Shown here piece after piece: positions 1 through 7,401 of a stretch of 64,000 bases of DNA. Positions within the stretch are counted from its first letter, which is position 1; every line of letters begins with the position of its first letter. This stretch comes from DATAES01 sp963721305 (GTDB lineage: Bacteria; Actinomycetota; Acidimicrobiia; Acidimicrobiales; JACDCH01): contig CAVRIR010000006.1 in assembly GCA_963721305.1 (NCBI GenBank), positions 558,001 through 622,000 on the forward strand, written 5' to 3'. The notes below the pieces were generated by a model that made no database searches, had not been told where the DNA came from, and worked only from the letters and a program-made list of their open reading frames with translations. The position numbers were made by a program, and so were the translations under genes.

Positions 1-1085
1 AGGAAGTGAACGCCACCGAGGCCGTGGTCGGTGCCGTCGCTGCCGTTCTCCGCGGCTCGCCGACCGAACTCGCTCGTCGTCATCAGCAACACGCGATCGG
101 CGCTGCCCTTCTGCGTGAGCGACTTGAAGAACGTGGACACGCCGTTGGCGAGGTCGGTGAGCAGCCGCTGGTGCGTGTCGGTCTGGTTCGCATGGGTGTC
201 GAAACCTGCAGCACTCACGAGGAGCACACGAGCACCGAGATCGAGGTCGATCAAGTTGGCGGCCGCTTCGAGACCGGACGTGATCGGACCGGTCGCCGCA
301 GGATCAGGATCGTCGCCCTCGACGGATGTGTCCTGCGATGCCTTCGACAGCACATCGACGGCGCGGAGGGCGGCCGGGACGGCCGCTTGCGCCTGTGCGA
401 GGAGCGTGTCGGTCGGCGCCGGTGTGGCCATCGCCGCGAACGCCTGCGCCAAGCGAGCGGGGTTGGTGCCTCGAGGCGTGAACAACTTGAAGCCCTGCAA
501 GCTGTTCACCGCGGTCGCTTGCGAGTGATCGGACGTCAAGGCCGGCACCGCGCCGCCGCCGAGTGAGATCGCGACGAGCGGGTTGTCGGTCGCGGCACTC
601 GTCGCGTCGAGCCACCGACCGATCCAACCGGTCGACAGCTTGTGATCGGGACTCGCGGTCCACCACGAAGCCAGCGACTCGAAGTGCGACCGGCTGTCGG
701 TCGCGAAGCCCACCCCCGGAACCACCGCAAGTTGATGCGCGTCCCACAGCGGAACCAGCGGTTGCAACGCGGGATGGAGCCCGACGCTCGACTCGCCGCT
801 CAGCGCAACCAGCTTGTCGTCCGCGATCCCGAGCTTCGGCCGAACGTCGTGGTAGCGGCCGTCGTGCGGGATGACCGTGTTCAGCGCGTCGTTGCCGCCG
901 CTCATCTGCACGACGACGAGCACGCGTCCACCGGCGTCGGCCTGTTCCACGACCCCGTGTGATGCAGAGGTGTGTTCGCGCAGCAAACCGGCCCACGCGG
1001 CCGCGCCGGTGAGGGCCGCCCCGCCGGTCAGGCCGATGAACCGGCGACGACTCACAATCCTGCGGCGTTCCTTCCCGTCCTTCAT
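1..1085 (-). CDS. DUF1501 family exported protein (3' end outside window)
   Basis: Partial gene: 361 codons are readable and the frame runs off the left edge. The N-terminus has a twin-arginine signal, SRRRFIGLTGG at residues 12-22, followed by an Ala-rich hydrophobic stretch, so Tat export is predicted. Further along are VVQMSGGNDALNT and NPLVAISLGGG, and near the edge EFGRRAAENGSDGTDHG, the usual landmarks of DUF1501 (sulfatase-like fold, molecular function not established). The ATG overlaps the stop of the upstream DUF1800 gene as ATGA (1082-1085), so the two are translationally coupled. Such pairs are common in Actinomycetota and Planctomycetota. The family call is confident; the role is unknown. 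Confidence 0.85.
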   Translation of the reverse strand, partial: MKDGKERRRIVSRRRFIGLTGGAALTGAAAWAGLLREHTSASHGVVEQADAGGRVLVVVQMSGGNDALNTVIPHDGRYHDVRPKLGIADDKLVALSGESSVGLHPALQPLVPLWDAHQLAVVPGVGFATDSRSHFESLASWWTASPDHKLSTGWIGRWLDATSAATDNPLVAISLGGGAVPALTSDHSQATAVNSLQGFKLFTPRGTNPARLAQAFAAMATPAPTDTLLAQAQAAVPAALRAVDVLSKASQDTSVEGDDPDPAATGPITSGLEAAANLIDLDLGARVLLVSAAGFDTHANQTDTHQRLLTDLANGVSTFFKSLTQKGSADRVLLMTTSEFGRRAAENGSDGTDHGLGGVHF

Positions 1086-2383
1086 GCGAGCGCCAGGTCC
1101 GGTGAGCAGAGCGCGAGTGTGAGGACGCCCTGGGGATCGCCTTTCAGCTCCGCGAGCGCGGTCTTCGTGGCGCCGCCGAAACCTTCGGGGTGCCCGAGCG
1201 CGTCAGCGAGCGTGTCGAGCTCGAAGGATCGCGCCGCCGCCATCGCCGGGTTGCCGTCGGGTACGTGTTTCACGATGGCGCCGGCCAGGTCGTAACGGGC
1301 GACGACGGTCGACGCGCCGAACCACGTCGCGCCGCTCGGCCAACCCGCGACGTTCGGTGGATAGAGAGGGATCTGGCCGGCCGCTCGCAAACCGCTCAGC
1401 CGTTGGGCTGCAGGGATCGCCGCACCTGTGGCGCGTTGCGCGGCGATGAGCCAGGGAACCGGCTGGTTCACGGACTCGACGCCGTGTCCGGTGACGCCCG
1501 CCTCGAGGATCGATCGGACCAGCGCGCGCGTGTCGAGCTGGTTCGCGGCGAAGTCCTGAGCGAACTGCGCGACCAGCGCAGGATCGACGGACGGACCGAG
1601 GATCGCCTTCGAGAGCTCGCCGGCAATGAACGGCGCGCACTTCGGATGGCTCACGATCGCGTCCACCACGCTGTCGACGTCGTGCACGTTGGTGACACCT
1701 AGGTACGGCTGCGGCGCCTCGTCGTGCCTGGTGCTGACGAACTTCGACGGCCCACCCGTCTGCGGGACCGTCCATCCGGTCAGCGCACGTGCACCTGCCT
1801 GCACGTCGTCCTCGGTGTAGTTCCCGAGCCCGAGGGTGAACAGCTCGAGCAGCTCGCGGCCGTAGTTCTCGTTCGGCTCTTGCCCGGTACTCGTGTCGCC
1901 GTCGAGGTACTGGAGCATCGCGGAGTCGATCGTGGCGGCGCGCACGAGCTGCGGGAACGGCGCGAGTGCGAGCGAGCGGAACGTGCGCAGCTGCTGCACC
2001 ATGAGCGACGGCAGCCTCACCTTGTCGAGGCCCGACACGAAGTGCCCATGCCAGAACCACGTCATCCAGTCCTCCAACGGACGCGGTGTGCTCGCGAAGT
2101 GATCGAGCCACGCGTCGATCACGGTCAGACCTTGTTTCCGGAGCTGCTGGCGAATCTCCTCCTTTTGTGCCGGGGACTGGTTTCGGCGGAACTTCGGCGC
2201 CGAGAGATCGACCTGCGCCCACGGGTCGGGCGCCTTCGGCACACCGGCGCCGTCGGGATCGATCAGCCGATCGATCGTGGTCGCCACGCCGTCGGCGAGC
2301 CGGGCGTCGAGCTCGCCCGGCGCAAGCCCCCAGCCGGCGCGGCGGTGGAGCCAGGCGATCGCCTGCCGTTTCGCGTCAGCCAC
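1082..2383 (-). CDS. DUF1800 domain-containing protein
   Basis: 433 residues, the usual length for DUF1800. Conserved features seen are the N-terminal helix ending in HRRAGWGLAP, the central DWMTWFWHGHFVSG with its paired histidines, GRELLELFTLG, ALTGWTV, and the C-terminal PPNVAGWPSG. No biochemical role is established for the family; the HxH pattern suggests a metal site, which is inference. It is the first gene of a two-gene unit with the Tat-exported DUF1501 protein. No signal peptide is visible here, so it may be cytoplasmic or co-exported with its partner. Confidence 0.88.
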   Translation of the reverse strand: MADAKRQAIAWLHRRAGWGLAPGELDARLADGVATTIDRLIDPDGAGVPKAPDPWAQVDLSAPKFRRNQSPAQKEEIRQQLRKQGLTVIDAWLDHFASTPRPLEDWMTWFWHGHFVSGLDKVRLPSLMVQQLRTFRSLALAPFPQLVRAATIDSAMLQYLDGDTSTGQEPNENYGRELLELFTLGLGNYTEDDVQAGARALTGWTVPQTGGPSKFVSTRHDEAPQPYLGVTNVHDVDSVVDAIVSHPKCAPFIAGELSKAILGPSVDPALVAQFAQDFAANQLDTRALVRSILEAGVTGHGVESVNQPVPWLIAAQRATGAAIPAAQRLSGLRAAGQIPLYPPNVAGWPSGATWFGASTVVARYDLAGAIVKHVPDGNPAMAAARSFELDTLADALGHPEGFGGATKTALAELKGDPQGVLTLALCSPDLALA

Positions 2384-2435
2384 CGGACCAGCCTGACGAG
2401 CGCATGTGAGAGCGGGATGAAGAACGAGTCAGGCG

Positions 2436-2441
2436 TAGGGT
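2436..2441 (+). promoter_or_regulatory. TAGGGT -10 hexamer of a leaderless start
   Basis: TAGGGT lies six bases before the ATG at 2448, with no Shine-Dalgarno sequence. The same arrangement recurs at many starts in this window. No convincing -35 hexamer is seen. Confidence 0.5.
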
Positions 2442-2447
2442 CCGGCC

Positions 2448-2669
2448 ATGAAGTTCGGCGTGATGTTCGCGAATGTCCTCGACTTCTCGCGACCCGACGG
2501 TGCGGTGGCGATCGCGCGAGCAGCGGAGGCGGCCGGCTTCGAGTCGCTCTGGCTGAAAGAGGACCTTGGCGTCGAACGGATCGTGATACCGCCGCTCGCG
2601 TTCGACGCCGCGGGGATTCACGACGCGCTTGCCCGGTACGGCGACGAGGTCATCGCCAAGCTGCGATGA
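2448..2669 (+). pseudogene. Internally deleted luciferase-like (LLM) oxidoreductase remnant
   Basis: A 73-codon frame that joins the two ends of a luciferase-like monooxygenase. Residues 1-39 match the N-terminal strand-helix of F420-dependent LLM enzymes (MKFGVMFAN, then AEAAGFESLWLKED). Residues 40-73 match the extreme C-terminus (LGVERIVIPPLAFDAAG). The roughly 200-residue barrel between them is missing, yet the frame is kept and the stop overlaps the next gene as ATGA. Intact family members are about 280-320 residues. The protein cannot form the TIM barrel. A collapsed assembly is an alternative to a real in-frame deletion. A -10-like TAGGGT sits six bases upstream of the ATG. Confidence 0.75.
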
Positions 2670-3133
2670 GGAAGCACGTCGCGGTGATCGGTGCGACGGA
2701 CACCGACGCGGACACCGACGCCGCCGCCGAACGCGTCGGAGCACTGCTGGCCGAAGCGGGTGTCGTCGTGGTCACCGGCGGCCGTGAAGGGATCGCCGCC
2801 GCGGCGAGCCGTGGCGCGGCCGAAGCGGGAGGTCTGACGGTCGGGATCCTTCCCGGACGTGAGCGGTCCGAAGCGAATCCGTGGGTCGACATCGCGGTGG
2901 CGACGGGGATGGGTGAGTTGCGCAACGCGCTGGTCGTGATGGACGCCGACGCGGTGATCGCGTTTCCGGGCGCCTACGGCACGCTGATCGAGTTGGGGTT
3001 CGCGTTGCACAACGGCCGCCCGATCGTGATCGTCGGCGATTGGCCACTGGCCACCGGCACATCGGTCCGTCACGCACAATCCCCCGAAGAAGCAGTTGCG
3101 TACGCACTCGACGGACACGGCGAACCTGACTAG
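2666..3133 (+). CDS. LOG/TIGR00725-type nucleotide-binding protein
   Basis: 155 residues in a Rossmann-like SLOG fold, the superfamily containing LOG cytokinin-activating phosphoribohydrolases and molybdenum cofactor carrier-like proteins. Seen: the N-terminal strand KHVAVIGA, the glycine turn VVTGGREG around residue 36, and the signature PGAYGTLIEL at residues 101-110, where the PGGxGTxxE motif of true LOG enzymes is altered to PGAYGT. This fits the TIGR00725 subfamily better than classic LOG. The ATG overlaps the stop of the truncated LLM gene. The stop overlaps the stop of the convergent metallopeptidase gene (CTAG at 3130-3133). The substrate is unknown. Confidence 0.75.
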   Translation: MRKHVAVIGATDTDADTDAAAERVGALLAEAGVVVVTGGREGIAAAASRGAAEAGGLTVGILPGRERSEANPWVDIAVATGMGELRNALVVMDADAVIAFPGAYGTLIELGFALHNGRPIVIVGDWPLATGTSVRHAQSPEEAVAYALDGHGEPD

Positions 3134-4698
3134 TTGCAGACCGTGAGCGTCCCCGGTTGTCCGGGCGTCGCGTTCACCACGGCGCCAGCGTCCGGCGCCC
3201 ACTCGGACAACGCCTGAGCCAGTTGCGAGGTGTCGTTCGGCGTGTCGCCGACGAAGGTGTCGCGGAGACACGTCTTGCCACTCGGGTCGTGCCAGGTGAC
3301 GTACGCATCGCCGCCCCAACCCGAGATCACGGTGTCGACGTCACTCGTCTGCTTCGCGCCGAGCAACACCTCCTCGAACATGAACGCGCCGAGCACGCCC
3401 TTGTTCGACACGGTGCCGTCGGCGGTCGGGAAGGGCACCGGAACGGCACCCTGACCGTCGAGGAACTTCTCCGGATCGATCACCTGCTCGCTCGTGGTCG
3501 GCGGTTGCTGGAACGCGGCGTCGAGGCGCGGCTGCTGTCCCGCGTCGAGGATGGCCTTCACGAGTTGCGGACCGTCGGAGTAAGGCTCCTGGGTGATGTC
3601 GATCAACACCTGTGGCAACGAGAAGATCTCGGGATGTGCGAGCAGCAGGTCCTGCTGCTCCTTCGTCACCTCGGCGCGATCGCTCGACGACATGGTGCCG
3701 AGATACGCCTCTTCGACGCGCACCGCGTCGCCCTCGGTCAACGCTGTGAACCCGAAGCCGGTCTCGTCATCGGCGGTGTCGAGCTGCGGTCGGTTGAGGT
3801 TGAACCACTGGTCGTCGAGCGCATGGGTGAGCTCGTGGGCCAGCGTGTCGCGGACGAACGGCGTCACGTCGGTGCCGCGCACGACCAGCTTCTTGGTCTC
3901 GGGGTCGTAGAAGCCGAGCACGCTGCTGTCGAGCAGCGTGCGCTCCGCGCTCGTGAGATCGAACTGCGGCGAGACCAGCGCCAGCGACCGCAGGACCTCC
4001 TGCGTTTCCAAGATCGACGGCTCTTCCTTGATGAAGTCCTGCTCGAGGAGCTGCGCGAGCTGGTCGTCGTCGACGAGCTGCACGTCGACGTTCTGCTTGA
4101 ACTTGAGGCCCCGTTCCTTCTCGACGAACGCCTGGATGTCGAGGACGGTGCTCTGGAGATCGTCCGACGAGCTCGAGCTGCTGTCAGAGCTGTCAGAGCT
4201 GTCGGATGCGGCGCCCGAGTCCGAGCTGTTCGTGCTGTCGGTGCTGTCCGACGAGTCGGACGCGATGGGCTGCGTCGTGGACGGCGCGCCGGCGATGAAT
4301 TGACTGTTGCTGTTGTCGTTGGACTGCCGCCAAGCCAGCAGGCCGACGATGAGGATGGCGACGGCCCCGAGTGTGGCGATCGCGATCGCTCGTTTGCGTG
4401 GATCACCGAAGTCGCGTCGGCCGCCGCCTGCCGGGCCAGGACCGGCACCGGGCGGAATGGGCGGGAGCAGCGGTGGCGTCGCCGGCCAGGTCTCGGGCGG
4501 ACTGGACGGGAACGTCGGCGGTGGCGGAGTCGGGGGCGCGGCGTAGGGCGGGCCGAGGGGCGGCATGGCGGCGGGCGACGCGACGGGTGTCGCGGGCGCT
4601 GCCACAGGGGCCGTCGGGGCCTGGGCGCCCTCGCTCGGCTCACTGCCCTGGCTCGAAGCGCCAGGGGGAACGGCGAACGGCTGGGTGGGCTCGTCCAT
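3130..4698 (-). CDS. Membrane-anchored zinc metallopeptidase-like protein
   Basis: 522 residues from the ATG at 4698. The order is: a Pro/Ala-rich cytoplasmic tail (about 1-95), one transmembrane helix (about 103-122, IAIATLGAVAILIVGLLAW), a striking Ser/Asp-rich spacer (about 140-180, repeats of SDSSDS), then an extracellular globular domain. That domain carries HELTHALDDQ near residue 285, an HExxH zinc motif, with a probable third ligand in TEGDAVRVEEAY about 40 residues later. A type II membrane topology with the peptidase outside is inferred. The family is common but uncharacterised in actinobacteria. It is divergent from the oxygenase gene at 4761. Confidence 0.75.
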   Translation of the reverse strand: MDEPTQPFAVPPGASSQGSEPSEGAQAPTAPVAAPATPVASPAAMPPLGPPYAAPPTPPPPTFPSSPPETWPATPPLLPPIPPGAGPGPAGGGRRDFGDPRKRAIAIATLGAVAILIVGLLAWRQSNDNSNSQFIAGAPSTTQPIASDSSDSTDSTNSSDSGAASDSSDSSDSSSSSSDDLQSTVLDIQAFVEKERGLKFKQNVDVQLVDDDQLAQLLEQDFIKEEPSILETQEVLRSLALVSPQFDLTSAERTLLDSSVLGFYDPETKKLVVRGTDVTPFVRDTLAHELTHALDDQWFNLNRPQLDTADDETGFGFTALTEGDAVRVEEAYLGTMSSSDRAEVTKEQQDLLLAHPEIFSLPQVLIDITQEPYSDGPQLVKAILDAGQQPRLDAAFQQPPTTSEQVIDPEKFLDGQGAVPVPFPTADGTVSNKGVLGAFMFEEVLLGAKQTSDVDTVISGWGGDAYVTWHDPSGKTCLRDTFVGDTPNDTSQLAQALSEWAPDAGAVVNATPGQPGTLTVCN

Positions 4699-4760
4699 TG
4701 GGCCCCATGGAACCACGTCCGAGAGAGCATCCGTTTTCGGCAGTAGGGCACACTCTGGAC

Positions 4761-5765
4761 GTGCGTCACCTTCCGGTCGTCGACATCGCAGGCCTGCGGG
4801 ACGGATCCGCGCCCGGCCGGGTCGCCGCGGAGATCGACGCGGCGTGCCGCGACACCGGCTTCTTCTACGTCGTCGGCCACGGGATCGAGCCGGACGTGAC
4901 CAGCCGGCTCGACCTGCTCGCCCGTGCGTTCTTCGCGTTCGACGACGAGGAGAAGGCCGCGATCGGGATGCACCGCGGCGGCCGCGCCTGGCGCGGGTGG
5001 TTTCCCGTGGGCGGCGAGCTGACCTCGGGCCGGCCCGATGTGAAGGAGGGGATCTACTTCGGGGAGGAGCTCGACGATCGCGATCCACGGGTGCAGGCGG
5101 GCCTGCCTCTGCACGGATTGAACCTCTTCCCCCTCCGGCCGGCGGGACTGCGTGACGCCGTGCTCGAGTACATGGACGCTGCCACCACGTTGGGACACAC
5201 CTTGCTTCGCGGCATGGCCATCGGCCTCGGTCTCGACGAGTCGTGGTTCGACGACCATCTGACGGCCGAGCCGCTCGTGCTCTTCCGCATCTTCCACTAT
5301 CCGCCACTCGCCCCGGCCGACGAGCGCTCGAGCGTCGGCGAGCACACCGATTACGGGCTGTTGACGATGCTGGCGCAGGACGGGTCCGGCGGACTCGAGG
5401 TTCGCGCACCTGACGGCTGGATCGAGGCGCCGCCGGTCGAAGACTCGTTCGTCGTCAACCTCGGTGACATGCTCGAACTGATGACGGGTGGCCGCTACCG
5501 GTCGACGCCCCACCGCGTCCGCAACGCGAGCGGCCTCGATCGTCTGTCATTCCCGCTGTTCCTCGATCCGAGCTGGAACGCCGAGGTCCGACCGGTTCCC
5601 CGTGCCGGCGACGAGAGGCGCGTTGGCGGCGACGGAGGCCGGTGGGACGGCGAAGACGTACATGCGTGGTCCGGCACGTACGGCGAGTACGTCGTCACGA
5701 AGGTCGGTCGCGTGTTCCCCGGGTTGCGCGACGAAGTCCTGCACGAGCCGGCCGAAGGCGCGTAG
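4761..5765 (+). CDS. 2-oxoglutarate/Fe(II) oxygenase, isopenicillin N synthase family
   Basis: 334 residues from the GTG at 4761; an in-frame ATG at 4707 would add 18 residues that do not look conserved. The N-terminal domain shows LPVVDIAGL and GFFYVVGHGI, typical of the DIOX_N region. The catalytic domain has the iron ligands in GEHTDYGLLTML (His and Asp, about residues 195-197) and the distal His and 2OG-binding region in STPHRV (about residue 250). This is the complete HxD...H facial triad. Substrates of this family range from antibiotics to ethylene precursors and cannot be predicted here. It is followed 19 bases later by an LLM oxidoreductase, which has its own -10-like element. Confidence 0.85.
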   Translation: MRHLPVVDIAGLRDGSAPGRVAAEIDAACRDTGFFYVVGHGIEPDVTSRLDLLARAFFAFDDEEKAAIGMHRGGRAWRGWFPVGGELTSGRPDVKEGIYFGEELDDRDPRVQAGLPLHGLNLFPLRPAGLRDAVLEYMDAATTLGHTLLRGMAIGLGLDESWFDDHLTAEPLVLFRIFHYPPLAPADERSSVGEHTDYGLLTMLAQDGSGGLEVRAPDGWIEAPPVEDSFVVNLGDMLELMTGGRYRSTPHRVRNASGLDRLSFPLFLDPSWNAEVRPVPRAGDERRVGGDGGRWDGEDVHAWSGTYGEYVVTKVGRVFPGLRDEVLHEPAEGA

Positions 5766-5772
5766 GAGTCCA

Positions 5773-5778
5773 TAGGGT
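5773..5778 (+). promoter_or_regulatory. TAGGGT -10 hexamer of a leaderless start
   Basis: TAGGGT followed by six bases and then the ATG of the LLM oxidoreductase at 5785. It has the same spacing as the element before the gene at 2448. It suggests independent, leaderless transcription although the upstream oxygenase gene is only 19 bases away. Confidence 0.5.
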
Positions 5779-5784
5779 CGTCGC

Positions 5785-6699
5785 ATGCGATTCAGCGTGT
5801 GGCCCAGTCCCGAGCGCCCGTGGGCCGATGTCGTCGACATCGTGCGTCACTGCGAAGACACCGGTTGGTACGGCGCGTACTTCGCCGACCACTTCATGCC
5901 GAACGATCCAACGGGCGGCGAGCCGCTCGACGGCCCGGTGCTCGAGTGCTGGAGCGTGATGGCCGCACTCGCGGCCTCGACGGCGCGCGTGCGCATCGGA
6001 AGTCTCGTGTGCGGCAACCTCTACCGTCACCCTGCCGTCGTCGCGAACGCGGCCGCGACGCTCGACCAGATCAGCGGCGGTCGTTTCGTGCTCGGTGTCG
6101 GCGCGGGATGGCAGGTCAACGAGCATCGTGCGTACGGCATCGACCTGCTCGACACGAAGACCCGCCTCGACCGGTTCGAAGACGCGTGCGCAGTGATCAC
6201 GTCGTTGTTGCGCGAGCACCGCACGACGTTCACGAGCAACTCGTTCGCGATCACCGACGCGCCGTCTGACCCGAAGCCCATTCAGTCGCCGCTTCCGCTG
6301 CTGGTCGGCGGCAAAGGCGAGCGGCGCACGATGCGGATCGCAGCCGCGCACGCGAACGAGTGGAACGCGTGGACGACAGCGGACGAGTTCCGACACAAGA
6401 TCGGCGTGCTCGAGCACCACTGCGATGACCTCGACCGCGATCCGGCGTTGATCCGACGTTCGACGCAAGCACTCGTGTTCCTCAGCACGGACGAGACCTG
6501 GTTGCAGCGCTTCCGTGGTGGCGACCCGGTTCGGCCGGTGCTCGTCGGGACGCCGGCCGAGGTCGTCGACCAGGTCGCGGCCTATCAGGACGCCGGCGTC
6601 GACGAACTGATCATCCCCGACTGGACGATGGGCAAGCCTGCGCGCGCCAAGGACACGCTCGACCTGTTCTGGAACGAGGTGGCGGCGAACGTCAGCTGA
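5785..6699 (+). CDS. LLM class F420-dependent oxidoreductase
   Basis: 304 residues, full length for a luciferase-like TIM-barrel oxidoreductase. Seen: the N-terminal MRFSVWPSP, GWYGAYFADHFMP, the central DQISGGRFVLGVGAGW that is characteristic of F420-using members, PLLVGGKGERR, and the C-terminal VDELIIPDW. F420 as cofactor is inferred from subfamily motifs and actinobacterial context; the substrate is unknown. The last eight bases overlap the end of the convergent GNAT gene. A -10-like TAGGGT lies six bases before the ATG. Confidence 0.88.
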   Translation: MRFSVWPSPERPWADVVDIVRHCEDTGWYGAYFADHFMPNDPTGGEPLDGPVLECWSVMAALAASTARVRIGSLVCGNLYRHPAVVANAAATLDQISGGRFVLGVGAGWQVNEHRAYGIDLLDTKTRLDRFEDACAVITSLLREHRTTFTSNSFAITDAPSDPKPIQSPLPLLVGGKGERRTMRIAAAHANEWNAWTTADEFRHKIGVLEHHCDDLDRDPALIRRSTQALVFLSTDETWLQRFRGGDPVRPVLVGTPAEVVDQVAAYQDAGVDELIIPDWTMGKPARAKDTLDLFWNEVAANVS

Positions 6700-7177
6700 C
6701 CAACTGCAAGGTCAGCACCAGCTCGTCGCGTAGGGGGATCCCGTAGCAGCCGCGGGTCGGGATCGAAGGCTTCAGCGTCCGAGCGCGGTCGACCGCACCG
6801 GCGTGCAGCTCGGTCAACGCGAAGCCATGGAGCTGGTAGAGCCGCAACGCATCGACGTTGTCGTTCGTCGTCACCAGCCAGACTTCACGCGCCGCCGCAT
6901 CACGTGCCGCTTCGACGACGCGATCCACGAGTGCAGTGCCGATGCCGCAGCGACGTTGGCTCTCGATCACCGCCAGCGCGGCAAGCTCGACGCGATCGCC
7001 CTCGGTCGCGTACGTCGCGATGCCCGCGAACGTGTCGCCTTCCCAAGCAGCGAATCCCGGCAGGTCGAGGACGTCGTGCGCAGAGCCGAGCCGAGCTTGC
7101 AGACGTCCACCGAGCTCGGCGTCGAGCAGCGACGCGGCGGATCGCTCGTCCTCGGTTGTCAGTGTCCGCACGTCCAT
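6692..7177 (-). CDS. GNAT family N-acetyltransferase
   Basis: 161 residues from the ATG at 7177; an ATG at 7189 and longer frames up to 7330 are possible but lie before the first conserved strand. The acetyl-CoA binding core ELAALAVIESQRRCGIGTAL contains the motif A pattern Q/RxxGxG/A. It is followed by WLVTTNDNVDALRLYQLHGF, the usual motif B with the tyrosine. Target unknown. Convergent with and overlapping the LLM oxidoreductase by eight bases. Confidence 0.85.
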   Translation of the reverse strand: MDVRTLTTEDERSAASLLDAELGGRLQARLGSAHDVLDLPGFAAWEGDTFAGIATYATEGDRVELAALAVIESQRRCGIGTALVDRVVEAARDAAAREVWLVTTNDNVDALRLYQLHGFALTELHAGAVDRARTLKPSIPTRGCYGIPLRDELVLTLQLVS

Positions 7178-7278
7178 CCGCCCGAGCATGCACGAGTCGC
7201 TCACGCCCCCGCGAGGAATCTTCGGTGCAGAAGGTGCATCAGCGTGCAAGACGGCAGAGGTCACTACTACGAGTGAGT

Positions 7279-7401
7279 GGAATTCCTTGTTCCAAGCCAC
7301 CGATCGTGATAGCTGTTCGTTCGCTGACACGTCGCCTCTCGTTGGGGACGGCGTCGATCATGACGACGATCGACGTGGCGGAGAGTGGGGGGAATTCCTT
7401 G
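7279..7401 (+). repeat. Pair of GGAATTCCTTG direct repeats upstream of the surface protein gene
   Basis: The intergenic stretch 7178-7401 holds no gene. It contains two copies of GGAATTCCTTG (7279-7289 and 7391-7401), each preceded by a related GAG(T)GAGTGG / GAGAGTGGGG tract, and each including the palindrome GGAATTCC. The second copy sits directly at the start codon of the secreted protein, overlapping its G-rich ribosome-binding region. A regulator-binding pair or translational operator is possible but not shown. Confidence 0.45.

Noticed and set aside
4140..4275. Repetitive GA/GCTGTC tract as a DNA repeat element
   Set aside because: It encodes the Ser/Asp-rich linker of the metallopeptidase; codon-level redundancy explains the repeat.
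3130..5409. 759-residue version of the metallopeptidase
   Set aside because: Residues before the ATG at 4698 are antisense to the oxygenase and Arg-rich. The Pro-rich tail with a clean start is the better N-terminus.
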